The notes beneath the pieces were generated by a model. That model made no database searches. It saw only the letters and a program-made list of their open reading frames with translations, and was not told the origin of the DNA. 64,000 nucleotides of DNA, from positions 449,001-513,000 of the forward strand of contig JAKUDP010000025.1 in NCBI GenBank assembly GCA_022570795.1, in the 5' to 3' direction. Source of the stretch: Sphaerulina vaccinii. Taxonomy: Eukaryota > Ascomycota > Dothideomycetes > Mycosphaerellales > Mycosphaerellaceae. Position numbers and translations under genes: made by a program. Shown here piece by piece: positions 44,349 through 54,291 of the stretch (position 1 is its first letter; each line of letters opens with the position of its first letter).

Positions 44349-45695
44349 ATGGTCATCATCACAAGCATAACAACCCGCGATGTCCGCTTTCCAACATCTC
44401 TCGACAAAACGGGCAGCGATGCTATGAATGCAGCAGGAGACTACTCCGCCGCATACTGTATCCTCCACACCGACTCAGAGTATGCTGGCCATGGCATGAC
44501 TTTCACAATCGGTCGAGGGAACGAGATCGTCTGTCATGCAATCGCCGCCCTAGCTGAACGTGTCAGAGGCAAGAACTTGGACGAACTTGTAGCAGATTGG
44601 GGCAAGACTTGGAGATATCTTGTCTCAGATTCGCATTTGAGATGGATTGGACCTGAGAAAGGTGTCATACATCTTGCTTTGGGTGCTTTGGTCAATGCTA
44701 TTTGGGATCTTTGGGCGAAAGTCTTGAACAAGCCTGTATGGAGGATTGTGGCTGAGATGAGTCCGGAGGAGTTTGTGAGATGTATTGATTTCAGATATAT
44801 CACTGATGCTATCACGCCTGAAGAAGCAATAGCGATGTTGAAAGAGCTTGAAGGTGGGAAGGCCGACAGAATAAAAGAAGCCGAGCAGAATCGTGCTGTG
44901 CCGGCATATACAACCTCTGCGGGCTGGCTTGGGTATGGAGAAGAGAAAATGACTGCTTTGTTGAAAGAGACTGTGGATCAAGGATACAAGCACTTCAAAT
45001 TGAAGGTTGGAACGAGCATCGAGCAGGATCGACAAAGGTTGAAGATTGCAAGGAATGTGATCGGGTATGATAAGGGGAACGTTTTGATGGTGGATGCTAA
45101 TCAAGTCTGGAGTGTTCCCGAGGCGATTGAGTATATGGGCCATTTGGCTGAGTTTAAGCCTTGGTTTATTGAAGAGCCGACGTCACCGGATGATGTCTTT
45201 GGACATAAGGCTATTAGGGAAGCACTCAAGCCGCTTGGTATTGGTGTTGCTACGGGCGAGATGTGTCAGAACAGAGTCATTTTCAAGCAGCTCATTGTGC
45301 AGGGTGCCATTGATGTTTGCCAGATCGATGCTTGCAGAATGGGAGGTGTTAATGAGGTGCTAGCTGTGCTTCTGATTGCGAAGAAGTATGGTGTGCCGAT
45401 CGTGCCACATTCTGGAGGTGTTGGGCTGCCAGAGTATACACAGCATCTGAGCACGATCGACTATGTTGTGGTGTCTGGAAAGCTATCAGTACTGGAGTAT
45501 GTTGACCATCTCCACGAGCACTTCTTGCATCCTTCGGTGATCAAGGACGGCTACTACACCACACCGGCGGAAGCTGGGTACTCGGTAGAGATGAAAGCTG
45601 ATAGCATGGATCGATACGAGTTTCCTGGTAGAGAAGGCGTGAGTTGGTGGAGGACTGATGAAGCGAGGCCTATCCTGGAAGGTGTCAGAATATAA
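44349..45695 (+). CDS. L-fuconate dehydratase (enolase superfamily)
   Basis: The protein is 448 aa, intronless; human ENOSF1 is 443. It belongs to the mandelate-racemase branch of the enolase superfamily and dehydrates L-fuconate to 2-keto-3-deoxy-L-fuconate. Family marks in order are N-terminal TTRDVRFPTSLDKTGSDAMN, the base KLKV in YKHFKLKVGTS, metal ligands in VDANQVWS, EEPTSPDD and GEMCQNR, and catalytic His in PHSGGVGLPEY. The C-terminus PGREGVSWW is also family-typical. The protein is cytosolic. Fucose catabolism in fungi is plausible but not shown here; L-rhamnonate dehydratases differ in these motifs. Confidence 0.92.
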   Translation: MVIITSITTRDVRFPTSLDKTGSDAMNAAGDYSAAYCILHTDSEYAGHGMTFTIGRGNEIVCHAIAALAERVRGKNLDELVADWGKTWRYLVSDSHLRWIGPEKGVIHLALGALVNAIWDLWAKVLNKPVWRIVAEMSPEEFVRCIDFRYITDAITPEEAIAMLKELEGGKADRIKEAEQNRAVPAYTTSAGWLGYGEEKMTALLKETVDQGYKHFKLKVGTSIEQDRQRLKIARNVIGYDKGNVLMVDANQVWSVPEAIEYMGHLAEFKPWFIEEPTSPDDVFGHKAIREALKPLGIGVATGEMCQNRVIFKQLIVQGAIDVCQIDACRMGGVNEVLAVLLIAKKYGVPIVPHSGGVGLPEYTQHLSTIDYVVVSGKLSVLEYVDHLHEHFLHPSVIKDGYYTTPAEAGYSVEMKADSMDRYEFPGREGVSWWRTDEARPILEGVRI

Positions 45696-45824
45696 AGGCT
45701 AGGCAAGCAACTTCGCTTGATCGCCATCCTCGAGCCATTCTCGTTCTTCCTTCAGTATTTCTCTCGTTCACGTGTCACAGTGGATGTGGCAGCGCGCCTG
45801 ATTGTGCAATACATCATATCAACC

Positions 45825-47633
45825 TCATATAATATGAAGATTGCGGCAGCTGCTCTCTGACATATCGAAGTCCAGGTTTTGAGCCCAGTTATCAGGGTTC
45901 AATTGCCTGCTCAGTACCGTATGGAGGATTGTAAAGACTTGCTCATTTCCTGGCACCGCACGCAACAGCAACAGGAAGTCCAGACTCGTCTCGGCAGAAC
46001 TTCTCCAAAATGAGCAGATTATGTCGCCGTTTTCGACAGCATCGGTGGGCATAGAGTCAGCAGGCATCGTAGAGTATCTACACTCCCTGCGGGTGACAGG
46101 AGTGTCACTTCCCTCTCCGGTAACCAGATATATCCTTTGGTGGGCTCGATCCGAATGAGCCCACTGCACGCTACCGAGGATGTAGACTCGGAGTGTGACG
46201 CTCTGATCGTCGTGGATTGCTACTGCGTCTTTTGGTAAGAGCTCGTCCGTTTCCGGTTGCGACTTCCACGTGCGTTGTCGTAAGTCCGGGACCCAGGATG
46301 GAAGTCTTGCATTTGCGAGAGGGCTCAGATTAGTCTTGTACCAATGCAGATTATAAAAGATCCAGGTGGCCAAATTCCGTTCAGCCAAGCCTCTTGCAAA
46401 CTTGACATACAGCTCGACTGCGCTTATGTGGTAGTCAGACTTGATCCAGTCCACATCTACCAAGCTCAGCAATGCATACAGAATATCCCGTGGGTCACGA
46501 CATTCCTCGTCCTGATGCTTGACCAAGAGCCGCAGTAGCTTTGCCTCTTCACTCATGCTGGGCGCATCCGTCATCGACTCGCGCCAGTCCGATTCGTGAA
46601 TGTACGAGGCAAAGGTCTGGTCCAGTTTCATGTTACTCGACCACCCGCGGAGATCTTTACTCAGCTGATTTACAGCAGGTTTAAGTGGCTGCTTGTCGTC
46701 TTCCCTTAGTCTGTTGAAGGCATTGAACACGGTGGACCGCACAGCACGGAACCATTTCACTGCTAGGGCGAATGCATTGGGATGAAATTGCATAGATCCT
46801 GCGTGCACTGTCACGTTCTGTGACAATCGTACTTCTTGTATGATCCATCTTCTGTTCCAGTACCCCCTGTACCAGAGCTCGAAGAAAGCCTCGATTTTCT
46901 TCGTTGCTCCGCTCAACAGGTCTTCATTTGCTGTGAAGAGCTCGTGCAGGATGAGTATCTGTACTTCCCAGCGGTTAATGTCATCATATCCGATCAGCAC
47001 CCCTGACTCGAGTCTGGCTCTGGAATGTAGCAACGGAGTTCCACACTGACAAAGTTCAGCTGTCTGGCCCGCTTGGCATAGATCGCCGTTGCCAGAGCTC
47101 AGGAGCGCATGCAATGCCAAGTCACAAACAGTTTCCTTATCAGAGTCATCGTACAGCGCAACTTTTGAAATGCGCTCAAAGAGCAGCCCTAGTGCAAGTC
47201 CTGCATCGTCGTCAACCTCATCACCAACCCACACTACCGTGTTGGTGGCATGCTTGTATATGTCAGCCATCATTGCAACTTGGTAAGACTTCTCGTCGTC
47301 ATCTTGCTGATTTATACAAACCGCGTCGACCCATAGCCTCATTTCTTCACCACTTTCACTGCGAGCCAGATGTTCCAGTGCCAAGCTGAGATTCTCAGTA
47401 ACAGGCAAAATTTGGCCTTGGATATCTAGAAGTTGACTGAGTGAATCATCCCCGTCTTCCAAGGCCCATGTATAAGAGAGTGCAGTATAGCCAGAAGGAT
47501 CATCGAGGTTTACTGTCTCCAAGTGGCAGCTGGCCTTATTGCTCTCGCCTTCAGGGAGCTGCAGAACCAAGATTCGGATGTGCCTTGTCGAAGGCAACGG
47601 ATGATAGTGGTACGGCACTGCGGATGTGGCCAT
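45825..47633 (-). CDS. HET-domain protein
   Basis: The protein is 602 aa, intronless, with the start at ATG 47631-47633 (the frame extends upstream only through a GTG). The HET domain spans about residues 50-200: TALSYTWA, LPVTENLSLALEHLA, LWVDAVCINQQDDDEKSYQV and YKHATNTVVWVGDE. The central region includes YWNRRWIIQEVRLS, and further motifs DPRDILYALLSLV and LPSWVPDL are typical of the long class of HET proteins. Members act in non-self recognition and trigger cell death on hyphal fusion, or have unknown roles. No partner gene of the NLR type is seen nearby. Confidence 0.92.
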   Translation of the reverse strand: MATSAVPYHYHPLPSTRHIRILVLQLPEGESNKASCHLETVNLDDPSGYTALSYTWALEDGDDSLSQLLDIQGQILPVTENLSLALEHLARSESGEEMRLWVDAVCINQQDDDEKSYQVAMMADIYKHATNTVVWVGDEVDDDAGLALGLLFERISKVALYDDSDKETVCDLALHALLSSGNGDLCQAGQTAELCQCGTPLLHSRARLESGVLIGYDDINRWEVQILILHELFTANEDLLSGATKKIEAFFELWYRGYWNRRWIIQEVRLSQNVTVHAGSMQFHPNAFALAVKWFRAVRSTVFNAFNRLREDDKQPLKPAVNQLSKDLRGWSSNMKLDQTFASYIHESDWRESMTDAPSMSEEAKLLRLLVKHQDEECRDPRDILYALLSLVDVDWIKSDYHISAVELYVKFARGLAERNLATWIFYNLHWYKTNLSPLANARLPSWVPDLRQRTWKSQPETDELLPKDAVAIHDDQSVTLRVYILGSVQWAHSDRAHQRIYLVTGEGSDTPVTRRECRYSTMPADSMPTDAVENGDIICSFWRSSAETSLDFLLLLRAVPGNEQVFTILHTVLSRQLNPDNWAQNLDFDMSESSCRNLHII

Positions 47634-47975
47634 ATTGGCGAGACATTCTTCAGGTAGAGTGGCCTTCACTCGAAGAGAATCTCTCGCATTGATCGAGACG
47701 GTCGATCGCCTGAAGCTACTGAGTGCTGCGATAGTGGCTGCTAGTGCTTGATGCCGCGATAGATGTGTGAATATGTGTATGTCTTATGATGAAGAGGGAA
47801 GAGGAAAGATAGGCAGACGAAGTTGGGACATGCTGCTTACTAAACACAAACCACGTCACGCGGGAGTTTCACGATCAAACCACTTCCTTCCAACTTTCAT
47901 CTCCTGGTCAAATAACCACATCACACATGGCGCAGAGATCGGCTATGCTGCATCAAACATCTCACATCTTCCAGT

Positions 47976-49952
47976 ATGGATAATGTGCCTCTGCCCAGAT
48001 CAGGCCGGCTATGGAAATCCAAAGCAGACTTCTTCCGCCCCTTCAGGACTGCAGCGGCGAACGAAGTGACCTCTTCAAGCTCGACCATCTCTCCACTCTA
48101 TGATCCTTCTCTACTGTCTGAGAGGCATGTCAATGATGAGGAGCCTGATCTCAAAGAGCTCAATTCAGCACTACTCGCTCTGGTAGACATCTTCCCCGAT
48201 GTGCAGCCTGAAGTCTTCCGAGAGATGCTCGTCAGCATCAGTGAGGAGAGTCGGCTGCAAGTTGTTACGGAACATCTGCTTATGAGAAAGGCGAAGTGGG
48301 TCAAGTCAAGGTATAGGACGCCTGGCGGGACTACCTCGAAGTCGTCCAAGAAGTCCCAGGCACTTCCAGACACTGCTCCTGTCAGCCATGTACCGGTCAC
48401 AGATGAGGACTTGTTTCGCAGTGAAGGCTATAGAAAAGCCGTGAAGCAAGTTTTCTATCAGGAGTTCAGCAACTTGAGCAAGTCAACCGTTCGAGGTGTG
48501 CTTGCCGAGCAGAACTCCTCGTATACACTCTCGAGACCTATCCTGCAGCAAGTCGCAGCAAAGTCTTGGAGATTCTCATTTGGCCAGTTTTGGTTAAGGC
48601 GCTCTGCGAACGATGCCGCGGATGTGAAAAACCACCCGTGCCTTACTTGGCAGGAGAGTGCAACACCAGCTGTGCTCCGGACGGGGAATACAGAACTCGA
48701 CCATGAACTGCATCAGCTTTTCGTGGAGCCGATCATCACGAAACAGCGACAGGAGCGCGAGCAGCTCGATCATGAGATCGCGACTGCGTTGAACGATGCA
48801 GAAGCTGAGGAAACAGAAGCTCTCTTCGATTGCGAATGCTGTTACAGCTCTGTGTCTTTCGAGAAGCTAGCAGTATGTGATGCCTTCGACGGCCACCTCC
48901 TATGCCTGGACTGTATCAAACGAACTGTCAACGAAGCACTATACGGCCAAGGTTGGTCGCGAGCCGCAGATCTCGACCACGCCACAGTACGCTGCTTTGC
49001 TTCTGCGGACTGTTCAAGCAGCATCTCACAAGACCTTGTTCGTCGAGCATTATCTCAAGGCACAGCAGAAAACGAAGACGTTTGGAATGAGCTCCAACTT
49101 CGCATAACGAATGAAGCACTTCTCCAGTCGCGCTTGCCATACCAGCGATGTCCCTTCTGCAACTATGCCGAGCTTCAAGAATACCCGAAACCACGGCTCA
49201 GACGCCCTCTGGCACTATGGAATCATATGGCTAGCCGCTCGCCGCCTGCGATACAGATCATGTTCTTATCCTTCTTCATGCTTCTTATGCTCTTCACGAT
49301 ACCCATCCTCATACTCGGCATCGCGATCTATACGATAGTCAGTGTCATCCCGCCTCTCGCCAGAATCCTGGACAAGTCGATCAGCCGGCTGCAGAAACGC
49401 CGCCAATCCCAGAAGTTCACCTGCCGACACCCTTCATGCTCTCGATCTTCCTGCACTAAATGCGCCGCTTCCTGGACCGATCCTCACTCTTGCTTCGAAT
49501 CTGAGAAGACTTCTCTTCGAACAGCAATCGAAACAGCTTCTTCCCAGGCAGTGAAACGTACTTGTCCAAAGTGTCTGCTATCCTTCGTCAAAGCTTCAGG
49601 CTGCAACAAGCTTGTCTGCAACTGCGGATATACCATGTGTTACATCTGTCGTTCAGAGATTACAGCGAAAGAGGGTTATGGTCATTTCTGTCAGCACTTC
49701 AGGGTCAATGGAGGGAGATGTGGAGAGTGTGAGAGATGTGACTTGTATGGAGATGAGGATGAGCAGGTTGTGATTAGGCGGGCGGGTGAGGAAGCTGAGA
49801 GGGCTTGGAGGGAGAGGGAGGAGAAAGCTGGGAAGGGTGGAGAAGGGGATAGGAGGCAGACGCAGTTGATGATCGATGCACTTGTTGGCGAAGGGAAGAG
49901 GGAGTGGTGGGAGGAGTGGTTGGATGGGGTGTTGGACGTTCTTGTTGCGTGA
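47976..49952 (+). CDS. RBR-type E3 ubiquitin ligase, membrane-anchored
   Basis: The protein is 658 aa, intronless. A CUE domain (about residues 58-105, LNSALLALVDIFPDVQPEVF) binds ubiquitin. RING1 begins at CECCYSSVS and ends near LLCLDCIKRT. A first IBR-like half holds CPFCNYAEL. A strongly hydrophobic segment (IMFLSFFMLLMLFTIPILIL) follows, then CRHPSCSRSSCTKC and RING2 (CPKCLLSFVKASGCNKLVC...CYIC). The catalytic Cys is expected in SGCNKL (about Cys543). The membrane segment lies inside the IBR region, between its two halves. The C-terminus is a charged helix. It acts in a RING/HECT hybrid mechanism; its substrates are unknown. Confidence 0.9.
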   Translation: MDNVPLPRSGRLWKSKADFFRPFRTAAANEVTSSSSTISPLYDPSLLSERHVNDEEPDLKELNSALLALVDIFPDVQPEVFREMLVSISEESRLQVVTEHLLMRKAKWVKSRYRTPGGTTSKSSKKSQALPDTAPVSHVPVTDEDLFRSEGYRKAVKQVFYQEFSNLSKSTVRGVLAEQNSSYTLSRPILQQVAAKSWRFSFGQFWLRRSANDAADVKNHPCLTWQESATPAVLRTGNTELDHELHQLFVEPIITKQRQEREQLDHEIATALNDAEAEETEALFDCECCYSSVSFEKLAVCDAFDGHLLCLDCIKRTVNEALYGQGWSRAADLDHATVRCFASADCSSSISQDLVRRALSQGTAENEDVWNELQLRITNEALLQSRLPYQRCPFCNYAELQEYPKPRLRRPLALWNHMASRSPPAIQIMFLSFFMLLMLFTIPILILGIAIYTIVSVIPPLARILDKSISRLQKRRQSQKFTCRHPSCSRSSCTKCAASWTDPHSCFESEKTSLRTAIETASSQAVKRTCPKCLLSFVKASGCNKLVCNCGYTMCYICRSEITAKEGYGHFCQHFRVNGGRCGECERCDLYGDEDEQVVIRRAGEEAERAWREREEKAGKGGEGDRRQTQLMIDALVGEGKREWWEEWLDGVLDVLVA

Positions 49953-50342
49953 TGAACAACATCGCTATCCTTATGCCTCATGCCACTCTCATAACGACAG
50001 CTCCTGCATATATTGATATCTCTCTCGTCTCTTTTCTCTCTACACCAATCTCGTTGCCGTTCATACCTCACTCGAGCCGTCGGGTCTTGGCAGCACGTGA
50101 AGCGTGAAGCGTGCTGTCCTGGCCTCGGAGATTCTGTCTCCGAAAGTTACACCGAAGGAGCGTCACTCTCACTCTCAACAGTTCACTTCCGATCACTTTC
50201 AGTCAACTTTTCTTCAATTCAGATTTTCCTCGTGTACCGACTTCCTCTCTCTGCATCACATTACCGTGTTATGCCTGTTCTACACTTCACACCAGAGCTC
50301 ACTCGGCTCAAGGAAGCTGAAGAGAGCAGCGATAGATAAGGC
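49953..50342. other. Intergenic region
   Basis: A pyrimidine-rich 390-bp promoter region of the phosphatase gene. No gene is seen. Confidence 0.45.
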
Positions 50343-51479
50343 ATGCTTCTCACTACCACGACTCGTTTCGGCGCGAGGACAGTAATCCTTCGGACGAATC
50401 GATCACTATGGACGACTTCCAAACTGAACAACGCTGAAAAGCAACAACGATCGCGTAAACCCCAATCCGGTCTCACCACTCCCGTCCCAGAAGAAGCAGC
50501 AGATCGTGAGAAGAAAAGCCAATCTCCCTTCTACTTTGCCTCTGGCTACGCAGGCTGGGCTAAACGTCCTTCTCGCCCCTTCCCTCCTCCCTTCTTCTCT
50601 CCTCCCAGCGGCTCCTTCAGCGATCCACTGTCAACACATCATCGGAGTCGAGCGAGTACAGTCGATGGCCAAATGATCAGAGGCGTGACGAATGGCGACG
50701 ATGCTATACTCGCTTCTGAGAGCTTGATTGTAGCGAATGATGGCGTTGGGGCGTGGCATACGAGAGAGAAAGGTTGTGCGCCGTTGTGGTCAAGGTTGAT
50801 CGGACATTTTCTGGCTTTGGCTGTGGAGAAGAGAGAAGGGGAGCCGGACTTGGTGAGGGATCTTGAGGAGGCTTATGGGAAGACGAAGGAGGCGCTGAGT
50901 GAGCCGAATGAGTGGTTGGGAACTACGACTGTTAGCGCGGCACTTCTGCATTATGAAGAGGATAGGGCGAAGTTGTATGTGATGCAGCTGGGGGATTGTA
51001 GGATCATGGTTGTCAGACCTAAAGAGGAGGGAGATGAGAAGAAGGAGAATGAGGTTGTTTTCTCGACGGAAGAGCAGTGGCATTATTTTGATTGTCCGAG
51101 GCAGTTGGGGACGAATTCGCCAGATACACCCGAGGAGAATGGAGTATTGGACAAAGTGGACATCACGGAAGAGGACATCGTGCTGGCCATGAGCGACGGG
51201 GTCACGGACAACCTGTGGGAAGAGGAGATTGCGGACTATGCTGTTGGTGCATTGCAGACGTGGAAAGAGAAGTTCGAAGCAGAAGCAGAAGGCAATGTGG
51301 CGGAGGCGATGAAGTATGTTGCGCAAGAGATTGTGCTGTCGGCGAGAAAGATTGCAGAAGATCCGTTCGCTGCGAGTCCATTTATGGAAAAGGCTGTCGA
51401 AGAAGGTTTGGCCATTGAAGGTGGCAAGATGGATGATATCTCTGTCGTGGCTGCCATGTGTAGAAGGCGGAAGGGCTGA
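50343..51479 (+). CDS. PTC7: Mitochondrial PP2C-type phosphatase PTC7
   Basis: The protein is 378 aa, intronless. The N-terminus MLLTTTTRFGARTVILRTNR is Arg/Thr-rich and acid-free, a mitochondrial presequence. PP2C metal-binding motifs are present: GDDAILASESLIVANDGVGAW (DGVG), MQLGDCRIMVV (GD), LAMSDGVTDNL (DGxxD) and the C-terminal GKMDDISVVAAM (DD). Ptc7 dephosphorylates Coq7 and supports ubiquinone synthesis in yeast. The 3' end of this gene is tandemly duplicated just downstream. Confidence 0.93.
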   Translation: MLLTTTTRFGARTVILRTNRSLWTTSKLNNAEKQQRSRKPQSGLTTPVPEEAADREKKSQSPFYFASGYAGWAKRPSRPFPPPFFSPPSGSFSDPLSTHHRSRASTVDGQMIRGVTNGDDAILASESLIVANDGVGAWHTREKGCAPLWSRLIGHFLALAVEKREGEPDLVRDLEEAYGKTKEALSEPNEWLGTTTVSAALLHYEEDRAKLYVMQLGDCRIMVVRPKEEGDEKKENEVVFSTEEQWHYFDCPRQLGTNSPDTPEENGVLDKVDITEEDIVLAMSDGVTDNLWEEEIADYAVGALQTWKEKFEAEAEGNVAEAMKYVAQEIVLSARKIAEDPFAASPFMEKAVEEGLAIEGGKMDDISVVAAMCRRRKG

Positions 51480-51911
51480 AAGAACACGCGCCGTTCAATA
51501 AGCAGCTCTCTGCGACAGTCTCACGAACCACGACAACACATGAGATGCCCGTGACTCCTGCGATCACCCCAAGAGACTCGAGACACGAGACTCGATGTAG
51601 CGGGATCATATCATGTCCGAATCGAGAGTGGAAAACGGATGTTATCTCTGTTGTGGCTGCCATGTATAGGAGGCGGAAGGGCTGGAAGAAGGCCAGCCGA
51701 CTATGAGCATGTCTCTGCGTCCATATCACGCACTATGATATCACATCAGAAGTCCGTGGCATCCGGGATGAGTTCAGAAGTCTCGAGACACGAGACTCGG
51801 ATTTTACGAAACTCCAGTCAGTCATGCTCTGCTTCGGGCGATGTTTGCACTCTGAGTTTACAGATGATGGCACAGAACGCACATGAGATGTCCTTCATCA
51901 CGCAGAACTAG
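51480..51911 (+). repeat. Decayed tandem copy of the PTC7 3' end
   Basis: Sequence from 51432 recurs with about 206-bp period at 51638. For example GTCGTGGCTGCCATGTGTAG becomes GTTGTGGCTGCCATGTATAG, and the tail CTCGAGACACGAGACTCG recurs at 51575 and 51780. The second copy keeps the reading context of MDDISVVAAM but adds stop codons, so it is a non-functional 3'-terminal duplication. The first 100 bp hold the PTC7 3' region. Confidence 0.78.
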
Positions 51912-52169
51912 ATGACTACGGAAGGACATGACATTCTCCCATGTAGCTTCGCAAACAATGGCCAGACACTTATACCTCTCAACAAGGCCTTGAACATCTG
52001 GACTCGATCATACTTCGACTGCGACCACCATTCGACATTGACACTTCGACACTCGCTCACACTCGTCCGAAAATATCTCTGTTCCTCCGCCGCGACGACT
52101 TGCAGCTGTCGCTGCGCCCGCGACCCCAGAAATCGCATTAGAGCGGAGACACACACAAGAGGACTTAAG

Positions 52170-53660
52170 ATGAAGTTGGCCCCGATTTCGATTGCAGCTC
52201 TTCTACCGATCGTATATGGACATCCTCATGGGAACATAACCCGACGCACACCATGGTACTCTATCCGGAGGTTTGACGTCAATGGCCATGAACGTGTCGT
52301 TCAGGCTTGGCCATGCCCAGTAACGCCTCAGAACATATACCCACCATGTCCAGTTCGCTATTGCTACAACGACGAGGCATCTTACCGCGCCTTACGTGAA
52401 ACCGTAGAGGCCGCCATCCAGCTTTGGAAGCCAGCGATGGATGTTTCAAACATGGTATTCCAGCCAGATCTTGGTAGAGGTACGAGGAGTATGTGCAGCG
52501 ATCCAGGAGTCCGCCGCGACGCAGTTCGAATCACGCTCGAGCCTGGTCTTCAAGGCTCTGCAGCATGTGCTACTCTTGGTCATGAGCCAATCACTCAAAC
52601 TTATGGCGATGCACCACTCACTGCAGATCAGTTGCATGACGGCGAAGGTGTGCATTTTGTGAGATTTCTACCGGAGAACACACAGGTCAAGTGTACCAAG
52701 CCACACACACCTCAAGATCCAAGTCGCCCCGATGCAAGACTATTGTACTTCGAAGCTGGAGATCTAATCGAGCTTATTCCTCTCGCAAGACCAACCCCAG
52801 ATGGTTGGCTCGCAGGCCGAGACGCCCGGGGTCAGAAGGGACTGTTTCCTTCAGTATCTGCAGACTGCGATCCTACCGGTGCCAATTAAAAGTTCGACGT
52901 TGTCGTGGGGTCTACATCCCTCCCCTGGACTGCTGCGAGCACTAGGCTACCGAGAGCGACCACAGGGTGGTATCAAGCCGAAGCCGGCACGGCAGAAATA
53001 CTCTGTCAATTATATGCGTATGGTATACTGACTACCAAGCAGTATGGCCCACGAGCTTGGACATGTCGCTGGTCTACGACATGAGCATCAGCGCCCTGAT
53101 GCGATGCAACACATCACCTACGATTACACTCGCTTCTCGGACTATGGCAATGTCAAAACTACAATTGACAGAAAGGACTCCCGTCACGGTTATGTGGCAG
53201 GAGACACCATCTTGACCGCCTGCAACGATTTCAACACCGCAAGAAGATATAAGCGCTACTTTCCAGGGTGGGGAGCTGATAATCTCATGCCTCTGCATGG
53301 GTCGGATCACAGAGGTCTGCAACCAATGTCGCCCAAGATCGACTTCGAATCTGTGAGTCGGTTTTTCTAGCACCATTACCACTCCACTGACACATACCAC
53401 AGGTCATGATGTACGAGTCATACATTGAGGACGGTCTTTTTGGTAAACTCTCGGGCAATGGTCCTATGCTACTCGAGCGTCGTGGTTCTGACCATTTCCC
53501 CATCTCGCCAGGTGGTCTGAGGATTCGCTCTGATAACAGTTATAGCCTCAACAACATTCGTATCAGTGAAGGGGATATTGCGCGGATCGCTCAGGTGTAT
53601 CCTAGGAGGAACAAGCCAAGTGTAGCTCTGAAGAAGGATTGGGTTGATCCCAACATCTAG
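52170..53660 (+). CDS. Astacin-like secreted metallopeptidase with SH3-like segment
   Basis: ATG 52170 starts a signal peptide (MKLAPISIAALLPIVYGHP) and a dibasic site (ITRRTPWY). The mature part has paired cysteines (WPCPVTPQNIYPPCPVRYC). Residues about 190-235 read as an SH3 core: ARLLYFEAGDLIELIPL, PDGWLAGRD and QKGLFPS. The zinc site MAHELGHVAGLRHEHQRPD (HExxHxxGxxHEHxR) is encoded from 53043. Clear splices are 53353-53402 (GTGAGT...CCACAG) and an acceptor at 53041-53042. The exon(s) between 52846 and 53042 could not be resolved: the frame from 52170 meets a TAA at 52887-52889, and no phase-consistent GT-AG model was found. The ending is KKDWVDPNI. Family and secretion are firm; the middle is not. 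Confidence 0.6.
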
Positions 53661-54291
53661 GATGTGAGAGTGCAGTGGCCGAGGCGATGCAGGTGTGGTT
53701 TCTCTAGATCGAAGGTTGTTACAGAGGGAGAGCGATCCGGGTGCAAGTCTTTTCTCCCGAGGAAACTAGGACCATGCTGCTGGGTCTCTTCTCAAACGGT
53801 TTGATTTTCTGGCACTATTCGAGTGCGCATTTCTATGTCATCAGAAGGGTTGCCCTATCCAAGCAAGCTGAATAGATCGATCTCAATAAGGAGTCGTCGT
53901 TCGACTAGGTTTACAAGCATGCTGGACGATCACGAATGCGAATACAATCTCATCTCAATGCTCATTGCTGAATCTGTTCTGCGCTGGTTCGCTTGACATC
54001 GCCTGGAGCTGTCTCTACCGGCCCCACTGCTCATCACATCCATACCCAACTTCATAGTGTTCAGCAGCTGCTCTCCTGGCCAAGAATGTCGCGGAGAAGA
54101 TCACTGATCTGGTTTGGACAGCGGAGAGGACTCCGGCTTCCAGGAATAATATCATTTCCCATGCCGGCAGACCAGGATTGTGCCCGGCACTTTTCGCAAG
54201 GGTGTATGCTGAACACGAGGCTTGGTAGTAGTACTCCAAGGAAGGCGTCCGCTGCTCGAAGTCCCATCTTCATCTCTCTACCGCGTTCAAG
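53661..54291. other. Intergenic region
   Basis: No supportable gene is seen. It holds the promoter of the next secreted gene. Confidence 0.45.

Noticed and set aside
45825..49952. The HET gene and the neighbouring RBR ligase as a linked allorecognition pair
   Set aside because: Proximity alone; known partners of HET proteins are NLR-type or other families, and nothing in the RBR sequence suggests a link.
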